43,534 nucleotides of DNA. It comes from JBFWWW01 sp050245975 (GTDB taxonomy: Bacteria > Pseudomonadota > Alphaproteobacteria > Rhizobiales > Hyphomicrobiaceae). Positions 28,737-36,407 of the stretch are shown here, piece after piece. Position 1 is the first letter of the stretch; every line of letters begins with the position of its first letter. The DNA lies in NCBI GenBank assembly GCA_050245975.1, contig JBFWWW010000006.1, positions 1 to 43,534 of the forward strand. Direction: 5' to 3'. The notes beneath the pieces were generated by a model that was given only the letters and a program-made list of their open reading frames with translations, was not told the DNA's origin and searched no databases. Position numbers and translations under genes: made by a program.

Positions 28737-30146
28737 TTAGCCCTTTCCGGCCTCGTTTTCCAACCGCTTAATCCAGGCGCGGGCCATTTTCCGCACGTTC
28801 TGTGGCGCCGTTCCCCCATAGGAGGTGCGGCTCTTCACGGAACTGTCGACGGACAGCACGGAATAGACGTCCTTCGTGATGCCCTTGTGCACCTCCTGCA
28901 TGACCTCGAGCGGCAGCTTGTCGAGGGGCATGCTGCGGGCTTCGGCCGCGGCGACGAGGCGTCCCGTGACGTGATGGGCGTCGCGGAAGGGCATGCCGAG
29001 CGCCTGCACCAGCCAGTCGGCCAGATCGGTGGCGGTCGAATAGCCGAGGCCGGCGGCCTTGCGCATGGCGTCGGCGTTGGGCTCGAGGTCGCCCGCCATG
29101 CCGGCCATCGCCGCGACGGAGAGGGCGAAGCTGTCGAGCGCGTCGAACGTCGCCTCCTTGTCCTCCTGCATGTCCTTCGAATAGGTGAGCGGCAATCCCT
29201 TCATCACGACGGCCAGCGCCTGGAAGGCGCCGGCGATGCGCCCGACCTTGGCGCGCACCAGCTCGGCAGCGTCGGGGTTGCGCTTCTGCGGCATGATGGA
29301 GGAGCCGGTCGTGAAGCGGTCCGACAGGCGGATGAAGCCGAACTGCGGCGTCATCCACAGCACGATCTCTTCGGCGAGCCGCGACAGGTGAATGGCCGAG
29401 ATGGTCGCCGCCGCCAGCGTTTCGAGCGCGAAGTCGCGGTCGGAGACGCCGTCGAGCGAATTGGCCGTCGGCCGGTCGAAGCCGAGCGCGTCGGCGACGG
29501 CGTGGCGGTCGATGGGGAACGATGTGCCGGCCAGCGCGGCCGAGCCGAGCGGACACTCGTTGAGGCGGGCCCGCGCATCGGAAAAGCGGCCGCGGTCGCG
29601 CGCCAGCATCTCGACGTAGGCGAGCAGATGGTGGCCGAAGGTGACGGGCTGCGCCGGCTGCAGATGCGTGAAGCCCGGCATGACGGTGGCGCAATGGGTC
29701 TCCGCCTGCGCCGCGAGCGCGCGCTGCAGGCCGGCGAGCCCGGCGTCGATGCTGTCGATGCGGTCGCGCACCCAGAGGCGGAAGTCGGTCGCCACCTGGT
29801 CGTTGCGCGAGCGCGCGGTGTGGAGACGGCCGGCCGCCGCGCCGATCAAATCCTTGAGACGGCTCTCGACATTCATGTGCACGTCTTCCAGCGCGCGCTG
29901 GAAGGAGAAGGATCCGTCCTCCACCTCGGCGAGGATTTTCTCCAGGCCCGACTTGATCTTGCGCGCGTCCTCGCGGGCGATGATGCCGGCGCCGGCGAGC
30001 ATGGCAGCGTGCGCCAATGAACCGCGGATGTCCTGGGCGGCCATGCGCTTGTCGAAGGCGATGGAGGCATTTATCTCCTCCATGATCTCGGCCGGTGACA
30101 ACTTGAAGCGGCCACCCCACATCTTGTTGGCGGATTTGTCGGTCAC
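28737..30146 (-). CDS. argH: Argininosuccinate lyase
   Basis: Cleaves argininosuccinate to arginine and fumarate. The 469-residue product has N-terminal KMWGGRF, TARSRNDQ (110-117), the catalytic-acid segment GFTHLQPAQP (His161) and the superfamily signature GSSIMPQKRNP (281-291) carrying the catalytic Ser. GTG 30146 is the start, with GGAAGG seven bases upstream; the open frame extends further upstream without meaning. Divergent from tlpA across 34 bp, as in many Hyphomicrobiales, so the two promoters must overlap the genes or each other. Confidence 0.97.
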   Translation of the reverse strand: MTDKSANKMWGGRFKLSPAEIMEEINASIAFDKRMAAQDIRGSLAHAAMLAGAGIIAREDARKIKSGLEKILAEVEDGSFSFQRALEDVHMNVESRLKDLIGAAAGRLHTARSRNDQVATDFRLWVRDRIDSIDAGLAGLQRALAAQAETHCATVMPGFTHLQPAQPVTFGHHLLAYVEMLARDRGRFSDARARLNECPLGSAALAGTSFPIDRHAVADALGFDRPTANSLDGVSDRDFALETLAAATISAIHLSRLAEEIVLWMTPQFGFIRLSDRFTTGSSIMPQKRNPDAAELVRAKVGRIAGAFQALAVVMKGLPLTYSKDMQEDKEATFDALDSFALSVAAMAGMAGDLEPNADAMRKAAGLGYSTATDLADWLVQALGMPFRDAHHVTGRLVAAAEARSMPLDKLPLEVMQEVHKGITKDVYSVLSVDSSVKSRTSYGGTAPQNVRKMARAWIKRLENEAGKG

Positions 30147-30180
30147 GGCATGCCTTCCCGTGTTGCGAGGCGGACGTTGG

Positions 30181-30879
30181 ATGAACGATAGCGGCGACGA
30201 CAGACTTTCCCGGCCGGCGCGGCGGTCCTTGCCGCTGCTCGTGACGGCCGCAGCGCTCGCCGCCGGGTTTGCGGCGGTATACTTGACCCTCGGGCGGGCT
30301 GACAACGTCAATGGCGCCGCCGAGGCCCCGGCCGCGACGGGATTAACCACGGCGCCGGGCGCTGCCGAGCCTGCCGGGCCGGGCCGCAACCCGCTCAGCA
30401 CCGGCCACATGGCCGCCTTCGTGTTCAAGAAGGAGCGCGAGCCGCTGCCGGCCGCGGCGTCGTTCATGGACGGCACGGGCAAGCAGCGAAGCATCGCCGA
30501 CTGGTCCGGCAAGGTCGTGCTCCTCAACCTGTGGGCGACGTGGTGCGCGCCGTGCCGCAAGGAGATGCCGGCGCTCGACCGGCTGCAGAAGGCGATGGGC
30601 TCCGACACGTTCGAGGTCGTCGCCGTCAGCGTCGACCGGGCGGGACGCGCGGCAGCGGAGAAATTCCTGTCGGAGACGAAGGTCGAGGGTCTCGGCCTCT
30701 ATGTGGACCCGTCGGCGCGGTTCGGCGCCGCCCTGCAGGCCGTGGGCATGCCGACGACGCTGCTCGTCGATCCCAAGGGCCGCGAGATCGGCCGCCTGAT
30801 CGGCCCGGCGGAATGGGACAGCGAGGATGCCCGCCGGCTGATAGCCTGGGCGCAGCAGTCCGCGAGCCCGAAACGCTGA
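30181..30879 (+). CDS. tlpA: TlpA-like membrane-anchored thiol:disulfide interchange protein
   Basis: A 232-residue thioredoxin-fold protein: one N-terminal membrane helix (about 18-37), an Ala/Pro-rich linker, then the domain with LNLWATWCAPC (Cys122, Cys125) and the cis-Pro loop GMPTTLLVD. TlpA in Bradyrhizobium is a periplasmic reductant that helps copper delivery and cytochrome oxidase assembly; the same role is likely here. Divergent position to argH supports the name. Confidence 0.88.
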   Translation: MNDSGDDRLSRPARRSLPLLVTAAALAAGFAAVYLTLGRADNVNGAAEAPAATGLTTAPGAAEPAGPGRNPLSTGHMAAFVFKKEREPLPAAASFMDGTGKQRSIADWSGKVVLLNLWATWCAPCRKEMPALDRLQKAMGSDTFEVVAVSVDRAGRAAAEKFLSETKVEGLGLYVDPSARFGAALQAVGMPTTLLVDPKGREIGRLIGPAEWDSEDARRLIAWAQQSASPKR

Positions 30880-30945
30880 CGCGCCGGCCGTCCGGCTCTA
30901 TACTCTGACCACTCGCACCGTCGCTCCTCACCACGGGAAGGGCCT

Positions 30946-31371
30946 ATGATCGTTACGGCATGGATGCTCGCGCAATACGTTTCGCCGTTCATTTTCGCGG
31001 CGATCGTCCTTTGGGTCGGCCTGTTCGGCGGCGCGATACTCGATCCACAGTCGATCGTCTCGGCGGTCAAGCTGATCTCGTGGATGGATGTGATCTGCGT
31101 CGCCTACATGTTCATCCAGGGGCTGACGGCCATCACGCAGCCGGCCGGGAAATATGCCGGCCGCGCCTGGGACATCGCGTTCTCCGTGGTGCCGCTGATC
31201 GCGCTCGTGGCCGTGATGACCGCGTTCTTCTTCGGCAACATCGAGCTCAACCTCGTGCAGCGGAAATTCCTCTGGATGTCCGGCTGGGCCATCGCCTTCG
31301 ACATGATCCTGTGCACGCTGATCGCGTTCCGCATCTCCATGCGGGCCGTGAACTGGGACAGCTCGAACTAG
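30946..31371 (+). CDS. Small integral membrane protein, unknown
   Basis: A 141-residue protein with about four transmembrane helices (approximately 7-31, 45-62, 78-97, 108-130) and short loops; no charged active-site motif is visible. GGAAGGG lies just before ATG. It stands 66 bp after tlpA and 16 bp before the glycosyltransferase gene. The spacing allows co-transcription with the polysaccharide genes, but the sequence does not identify its role. Confidence 0.75.
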   Translation: MIVTAWMLAQYVSPFIFAAIVLWVGLFGGAILDPQSIVSAVKLISWMDVICVAYMFIQGLTAITQPAGKYAGRAWDIAFSVVPLIALVAVMTAFFFGNIELNLVQRKFLWMSGWAIAFDMILCTLIAFRISMRAVNWDSSN

Positions 31372-31387
31372 ACCGGCGGGGCAGCCG

Positions 31388-32335
31388 ATGCCGGCTGCGC
31401 AGCCACCGGCCGGCGTGGTCGCGGGTGTCGTTGCCTTCCGTCCGCGGCCGCGCGAGCTCGAGCGCATCGTCGATGCGCTCGCGGCCGATGCGCCGGTGCT
31501 CGTCTATCGCAACAGCGTCCTGACGCCGGGCGTCGAGCGCGAATTGAGCCGGCGGCACGGCCCGCGCCTTGCTTTCATCGGCACGGGAGTCAACCTGGGG
31601 CTGGGTGCGGCCTACAACGTGCTGGCGCATGCCGCTGCGGGCTGCGGCGCGGCGCGGCTCGTCCTGTTCGACCAGGATTCCGCGCCCGGGCCGGGGCTGG
31701 TGCCTGCGCTTGCGGCCTGCATGGATGACCTTGTCGCGGCGGGACATCGGCCGGCGGCGGTGGGACCGGTCCCGCAGGCGGCGGACGAGCGCCACGCCAA
31801 GACGCCGCGGATGGTCGAGCGCCGCGGCATGCCCCCGCACGACGGGGCGAGGCCGGTCGAATTCCTCATCTCGTCGGGGTGCCTGATCGAGCTCGATGCC
31901 CTCCGCGCCGTCGGCGGATTCCGCGAGGACTTCTTCATCGACGCCATCGACATCGAGTGGTGCCTGCGCGCCTGGCACGCGGGATATTCGTGCTGGCTCG
32001 CGACCGGGGCGCGGATGCCGCACCGGCTCGGCGCCGGCGTGATGCGGATCCCCTTGCTGGGCGTCAATCTGGTGCGGCAGCCGCCGGTGCGCATCTACAC
32101 GTTCCTGCGCAACCAGCTCGCGATGCTGCGGCTCGGTCCTGTCGGCTGGCGCTGGAAGGCGCGTGCGGTGCCGCGCCTGCTGGTCCATAGTGCCGCGCAG
32201 GTGTGGGTGGCCACGGACCGGTCCGCGATGCTGCGTTCGGTCGTGGCCGGCTGGCGGGACGGTCTGCGCGGGCATCTCGGTGCGCCGCCGCAGTTGCAGC
32301 GGCCGGTGCAGGAGCCGGCAACGGGGGATGCGTGA
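31388..32335 (+). CDS. Glycosyltransferase family 2 (rhamnosyltransferase-like)
   Basis: A 315-residue GT-A fold enzyme without membrane helix. Seen: VVAGVVAFRPRP at the N-terminus, GTGVNLGLGAAYNVLAH, the metal-binding D-x-D as LFDQDSAPG (Asp95, Asp97) and the acceptor-side segment FFIDAIDIEWCLRAWHAGY with the general base Asp/Glu. These resemble O-antigen rhamnosyltransferases. It likely adds a sugar to the lipid-linked chain at the inner face of the inner membrane. Its stop overlaps the permease start (GTGA at 32332-32335), so the two are translationally coupled. Confidence 0.85.
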   Translation: MPAAQPPAGVVAGVVAFRPRPRELERIVDALAADAPVLVYRNSVLTPGVERELSRRHGPRLAFIGTGVNLGLGAAYNVLAHAAAGCGAARLVLFDQDSAPGPGLVPALAACMDDLVAAGHRPAAVGPVPQAADERHAKTPRMVERRGMPPHDGARPVEFLISSGCLIELDALRAVGGFREDFFIDAIDIEWCLRAWHAGYSCWLATGARMPHRLGAGVMRIPLLGVNLVRQPPVRIYTFLRNQLAMLRLGPVGWRWKARAVPRLLVHSAAQVWVATDRSAMLRSVVAGWRDGLRGHLGAPPQLQRPVQEPATGDA

Positions 32336-33174
32336 CGAGCGCAGCAGACAGGAACGGGAGCGTGTCGCCGACCGCGCCGGCTGGCGACCGCGCCGCGGTG
32401 CGGCGCGACCTTCTCCTGCAGCTCGTCCGGCGCGACATCCTCGGCCGCTACCGCGGCTCGCTGCTCGGCATCGCCTGGGCGCTCGTGACGCCGCTGCTGC
32501 TGCTGGCGGTCTATGGCTTCGTCTTCGGCGGCATCTTTCGCGTGCGCTGGTCGGCCGATCTGGCGGCCGGCGGCGTCGTCGCATTCGCGTTGCCGCTGTT
32601 CGCAGGGCTGATCGTGTTCGGCATCTTCGCCGATGTCATGACGCGCGCGCCGGGTGCGGTGCTGGCGCATCCGAGCTTCGTGCGCAAGACGGTGTTTCCC
32701 CTGGAAGTGCTGCCGGTGGTGACGCTGGGGTCGGCGCTGTTTCATGCCGTGATGGGGTTCGCCGTGCTCCTCGTGGCCATGTTCGCCCTCGGCGTGACGC
32801 CGGCATGGACCGCGCTTTTCCTGCCGCTCGTCCTGCTGCCGCCGCTGCTTCTCGCGCTGGGCCTCGCCTGGGCCCTTGCCGCGCTCGGCGTCTACGTGCG
32901 CGACATAACGCAGATCGTCGGCACGCTCGCCACGGCGCTGCTGTTCCTGAGCCCGGTGTTCTTTCCGCTTTCGGCGCTGCCCGAGGCCGTGCGGCCCTTC
33001 GTGGCGCTCAACCCGCTGACGCTGCCCGTCGAGCAGGTGCGCGACGTGCTGTTCTGGGGCCGCATGCCGGACTGGGCCGCGCTTGCCGTCTACACGCTGG
33101 CGGCTGCGTTCGTCGCCTGGGCGGGGTATGCCTGGTTCCAGGCGACGCGCAACGGGTTTGCCGATGTCCTCTGA
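32332..33174 (+). CDS. wzm: Polysaccharide ABC-export permease (Wzm/KpsM type)
   Basis: A 280-residue ABC-2 type permease with about six transmembrane helices and the cytoplasmic N-terminal segment LLLQLVRRDILGRYRGSLLGIAWALVTPLLLL typical of Wzm/TagG. Exports lipid-linked polysaccharide across the inner membrane with the ATPase encoded next. GTG 32332 is the start, overlapping the previous stop by four bases, with GGGGG upstream. The ATPase gene begins inside its 3' end (overlap 33164-33174). Confidence 0.9.
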   Translation: MTSAADRNGSVSPTAPAGDRAAVRRDLLLQLVRRDILGRYRGSLLGIAWALVTPLLLLAVYGFVFGGIFRVRWSADLAAGGVVAFALPLFAGLIVFGIFADVMTRAPGAVLAHPSFVRKTVFPLEVLPVVTLGSALFHAVMGFAVLLVAMFALGVTPAWTALFLPLVLLPPLLLALGLAWALAALGVYVRDITQIVGTLATALLFLSPVFFPLSALPEAVRPFVALNPLTLPVEQVRDVLFWGRMPDWAALAVYTLAAAFVAWAGYAWFQATRNGFADVL

Positions 33175-34477
33175 CGGCGCGGCGATCCGCGTGCGCGATC
33201 TCGACAAGCACTATCTCGTCTTCGACAAGCCTGCCGACCGCCTCAAGCAGTCGATCGTGCCGCGTCTGCAGCGGCTCGCGGGCCGGCCGCCGTCGCGCTA
33301 CTTCAGGGAGTTCACCGCGCTGAGCGGCGTCAGTTTCGAGGTGGCGCGCGGCGAGGCGGTGGGCATCGTCGGCCGCAACGGATCGGGCAAGTCGACGCTG
33401 CTGCAGATCGTCTGCGGCACGCTCGCCCCGACGCGCGGATCGGTCGAGGTGAGGGGGCGCGTCGGCGCCATCCTCGAGCTGGGCGCCGGCTTCAGTCCGG
33501 AGTTCACCGGACGCGAGAACGTCTACGTCAACGGCGCGGTGCTCGGCCTGACGCGCGCGGAAATCGACCGCCGCTTCGATGCCATCGCCGACTTCGCCGA
33601 TATCGGCGCCTTCATGGAGCTGCCGGTCAAGACCTACTCGAGCGGCATGTTCATGCGCCTCGCGTTCGCCGTTGCGGTGTGCGTCGATCCCGACATCCTG
33701 GTGGTCGACGAGGCGCTGGCGGTGGGCGACGTGAAATTCCAGGCCAAGTGCTTCCGCCGCTTCGACGAGCTGCTGTCGCGCGGGGCCACCATCCTGTTCG
33801 TGACGCACGCCACCGAGCAGATCGTGCGCCACTGCAACCGCGCGATGCTTCTGGAGGCGGGCCGCCTCCTCGCCACCGGCGAGCCGCGCGCGATCGCCAA
33901 CCGCTACTACGACCTGCTGTTCGGGGCGAGCGGGAGCGCGCGCGCGGCGGACACGGGTGCGGGCTCCACGCCGCCGGCCGGCGCGCCGCCGCTGCCCGAC
34001 GGCCGCCTCGAGGAGCGCGCGCGCTACAACAGGAGCGAATATCGCTGGGGATCGGGCGAGGCGCAGATCATCGACGCCGTCGTGACGTCCGACGGCATGG
34101 ACTGTGCGGCCTGGCGCGCCGGCGCGCCGCTGGACGTCGTCGTGCGCGCCCGCATCCTGCGCGCGGTGGTGCGACCGATCATCGGGCTGACCGTGACGAC
34201 GCCGGATGGCATCGCGGTCTATACGTCGAACTCGCGCGATTTCGCCAGGGGGCCGGTCTGGCATGCCGCCGCGGCGGGCGAGACGCGTCTGCTGCGCTTC
34301 CGCCTCGCCAACCATCTGTGCCCCGGCGACTACCTCATTTCTCTCGGCATCGCGGAGCAGGCCGATGCCGAGGTGCGGCCGCTCGACCGGCGCTACGACG
34401 TGCTGACACTGCGCGTCGAGGGCGAAACGCGCGCCGGCGGTCTCGCCGATCTGGAGCTGGATTTCACCGAACTATGA
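33164..34477 (+). CDS. wzt: Polysaccharide ABC-export ATPase with C-terminal glycan-binding domain (Wzt type)
   Basis: A 437-residue protein. The nucleotide-binding domain has Walker A GRNGSGKST (70-78), signature YSSGM (158-162), Walker B ILVVDEA (178-184) and an H-loop VTHATEQI. LELGAGFSPEFTGRENV is diagnostic for the polysaccharide-export subfamily. An Ala/Gly/Pro-rich linker (about 250-275) joins a beta-sandwich C-terminal domain (about 285-437) like the Wzt domain that recognises the modified non-reducing end of O-antigen. This points to export of a finished chain with an end signal. ATG 33164 overlaps the permease gene by 11 bases. Confidence 0.92.
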   Translation: MSSDGAAIRVRDLDKHYLVFDKPADRLKQSIVPRLQRLAGRPPSRYFREFTALSGVSFEVARGEAVGIVGRNGSGKSTLLQIVCGTLAPTRGSVEVRGRVGAILELGAGFSPEFTGRENVYVNGAVLGLTRAEIDRRFDAIADFADIGAFMELPVKTYSSGMFMRLAFAVAVCVDPDILVVDEALAVGDVKFQAKCFRRFDELLSRGATILFVTHATEQIVRHCNRAMLLEAGRLLATGEPRAIANRYYDLLFGASGSARAADTGAGSTPPAGAPPLPDGRLEERARYNRSEYRWGSGEAQIIDAVVTSDGMDCAAWRAGAPLDVVVRARILRAVVRPIIGLTVTTPDGIAVYTSNSRDFARGPVWHAAAAGETRLLRFRLANHLCPGDYLISLGIAEQADAEVRPLDRRYDVLTLRVEGETRAGGLADLELDFTEL

Positions 34478-34660
34478 GGCCGTGTCGGGCTCGGCCCCGT
34501 TGACGGCATGCGGCCTGGCCGCCGCAGCGGCGCGCCGCAGCGCGGCAAGGTCCGCCTGCGCCAGTGCGAGCGCGTGGAGCGCGGCATCGCGCTGCTCGCG
34601 GATGGCGGCCAGGACATCGCGGGTGCGCTGCAATTCGGACGCGGCGTGGCCGTCAGTCAT
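34472..34660 (-). CDS. Small coiled-coil protein behind the tail-fibre gene
   Basis: A 62-residue protein, MTDGHAASELQRTRDVLAAIREQRDAALHALALAQADLAALRRA..., with regular hydrophobic spacing suited to one long helix or coiled coil. Its ATG (34658-34660) lies inside the stop of the DUF2793 gene (overlap 34653-34660), which supports a real, coupled gene despite the small size. The 3' end overlaps the convergent wzt stop by six bases. A role as chaperone or partner of the fibre is a guess from position. Confidence 0.55.
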   Translation of the reverse strand: MTDGHAASELQRTRDVLAAIREQRDAALHALALAQADLAALRRAAAAARPHAVNGAEPDTAS

Positions 34661-36239
34661 TGCGGCGGCCCTCGTAGACCAGCGTCTCGCCCGCCAGCCG
34701 CTCCACCGCGCGGACGACGCGCAGCATGTCGACGTTGATGCTGCGGCCGTCGCGCTCCGAATGGTAGGCCCACGCCATGGCTTCGGAAGCGCCGCCGGGG
34801 ATCAGGTCGAAGTTGTGCGGGCTCAGCGTCGTGGTGTTGCCGGCCTCGTCGCGCACGCGCAGCTCGCTCGACGCGGACACGTCCTGGGCAAACAGCACCA
34901 CGCCGTCGGTGACGCCGCCGGTCGGCGCGGTCTTGTTGAACAGCACGATGGCGCCGACGGCGCTGGCTGGATCAGCCGTGCCGCCGATGAGGAGGTTCGC
35001 GGCGGGGCTGCACCGCATCACCTCGCTGCGCGTCGTCGTGCCGGTCTTGGTGGTGTTGACGGAGATGTAAGTGCCCTGCGCGGTGGCCGACCAGTTCTCC
35101 GACGCCTTGAAGGCCAGCAGCGCCTTGGTGCCGGCCGTCCAGTTCGTGCCGTCGTGGCCGTGCCCGCCCATGAAGCACAGGAACATGTCGATCTGCGTTG
35201 CGCTGGGCGCGGCCGGTGTGCCGCCGGCGATGCCGCCGCGATAGCCGACAGTGGCGGCCGTGGCGCCCTGGTAGGCGAAGGCGCCGAAGGCGACGTTGCG
35301 CTCGTAGCCGCTGGCGAGAATGAAGGTGTCGCCGACGGGCCGGGTCTGCGCGCTGCTGGTGGGATCGAAGGTGCCGTGGTCGTCGTGGCACCAGAGCGTC
35401 CCGTCGGGCGCGATGACGACGCGCTCGGCGCGCGTCGTGCTGCCGACCGGCGTGGTCAGGAAGCGCAGGTACATGCCGTTGGCCGACGCGGTCTGGTTCT
35501 CCGCCGCCACCCAGTGCAGGGAGGCGGGCGATGACGTGTGGAAGGCTCCGCCGGAGTGATAGGCGCGGCTGCCGATGCCGCCGGTGATGTCGCCCTTCTG
35601 CGTGGCGCTCGGGCTCGCGCGCGTGCCGCGCGCATGGTTGCCGTGGATGATGCCGCCGCCGTCGATCCCGTAGCTCGTGGCGGTGATGTTGGCCTGGTCG
35701 GTGCCGTTGTCGCAGTAGGCTTCGAGCTGCGGCTGGGAGACGCCGTTGGCGTTGACGAGCAGCGAGGCGAGCCCGGACATGCCGTTGCCGTCCGAGACCG
35801 TGATGCCGGTCGGCTGCAGCGTCGCGCCGCCCGTACCGTCGGTGCGCACGAGGCGGTTGTCGGACGAGCCGAGCGCGCCGCCGATCCCGCCGCCGCCGCC
35901 GGTGCCGGCAGCGGCCCACGCCGTGCCGTTGTGGACGAGCAGCGCCGTCTCGTCGCTCACCCAGGCGAGCCAGCCGGCGCGCGGCGTGAGAAAGGCCCAG
36001 GCGCCGTCCTGCCAGGCGGCGACGAGGCCGTCCTTGCCGGACCAGCCGCCGGTGGCGCCCGCGGCAACGATGTAGCGGTCGCCGTCCGCGGGCGAGGCCG
36101 GCGGACTCGTCAGGCTGCGGTCGAGGACCGCGAGCTGCACGATGGCGTCGAGCATGCGGATGGCTTCGTTGTGGGTGACGTGCTTCTGGGCCTGCGCCGC
36201 CATGAGGTAGGGGAGGGTGAGATTGGGGGTGACGTCCAT
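34653..36239 (-). CDS. DUF2793 tail-fibre-like protein
   Basis: A 528-residue beta-rich protein. The N-terminal domain (about 1-110: TPNLTLPYLMAAQAQKHVTHNEAIRMLDAIVQ, DGDRYIVAAGATGGWSGKDG, WAFLTPRAGWLAWVSDE) is DUF2793. A Gly-rich hinge (112-122) leads to fibre sequence with two copies of a known phage tail-fibre module: residues 205-283 (GTRASPSATQ to the STTRAERV segment) and 340-419 (GTPAAPSATQ to the TTTRSEVM segment). The C-terminus (about 470-528) may be a foldon or attachment part. DUF2793 proteins are reported as tail fibres of Rhodobacter-type gene transfer agents and of phages; no other phage gene is nearby. AAGG lies five bases before ATG 36239. Confidence 0.85.
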   Translation of the reverse strand: MDVTPNLTLPYLMAAQAQKHVTHNEAIRMLDAIVQLAVLDRSLTSPPASPADGDRYIVAAGATGGWSGKDGLVAAWQDGAWAFLTPRAGWLAWVSDETALLVHNGTAWAAAGTGGGGGIGGALGSSDNRLVRTDGTGGATLQPTGITVSDGNGMSGLASLLVNANGVSQPQLEAYCDNGTDQANITATSYGIDGGGIIHGNHARGTRASPSATQKGDITGGIGSRAYHSGGAFHTSSPASLHWVAAENQTASANGMYLRFLTTPVGSTTRAERVVIAPDGTLWCHDDHGTFDPTSSAQTRPVGDTFILASGYERNVAFGAFAYQGATAATVGYRGGIAGGTPAAPSATQIDMFLCFMGGHGHDGTNWTAGTKALLAFKASENWSATAQGTYISVNTTKTGTTTRSEVMRCSPAANLLIGGTADPASAVGAIVLFNKTAPTGGVTDGVVLFAQDVSASSELRVRDEAGNTTTLSPHNFDLIPGGASEAMAWAYHSERDGRSINVDMLRVVRAVERLAGETLVYEGRRND

Positions 36240-36261
36240 GCCAGCCTTCTATCGGTCGGGT

Positions 36262-36291
36262 CCAATACCGGGAGTGCCAATATCGGGAGTG
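36262..36291. repeat. Tandem 15-bp direct repeat upstream of the tail-fibre gene
   Basis: CCAATACCGGGAGTG (36262-36276) is followed directly by CCAATATCGGGAGTG (36277-36291), differing in one base. It begins 23 bp before the minus-strand ATG 36239, inside a 168-bp divergent promoter region shared with the ligase gene at 36408. Head-to-tail repeats at 15-bp pitch could be an operator for a regulator that binds side by side, or overlap the fibre promoter. Confidence 0.6.
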
Positions 36292-36407
36292 TAAGGGGGC
36301 CGGGAGGGGCGGGGATAAGTCGGGCCGCGGCCGTCGCTTGTCGGCCGGTCGCGGTCGCGATAGACCGCAACTTGCCGGCGAAATCGCCGGACCTCGCGGG
36401 CGGACAA

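Noticed and set aside
28737..30608. argH extended by 154 codons upstream
   Set aside because: The extension overlaps tlpA antisense; GTG 30146 with GGAAGG gives the normal ArgH start.
34653..36239. Tail-fibre gene as the edge of an integrated prophage
   Set aside because: No integrase, attachment repeats, capsid or terminase genes, and flanking polysaccharide genes are intact; a scattered GTA gene or lone fibre fits better.
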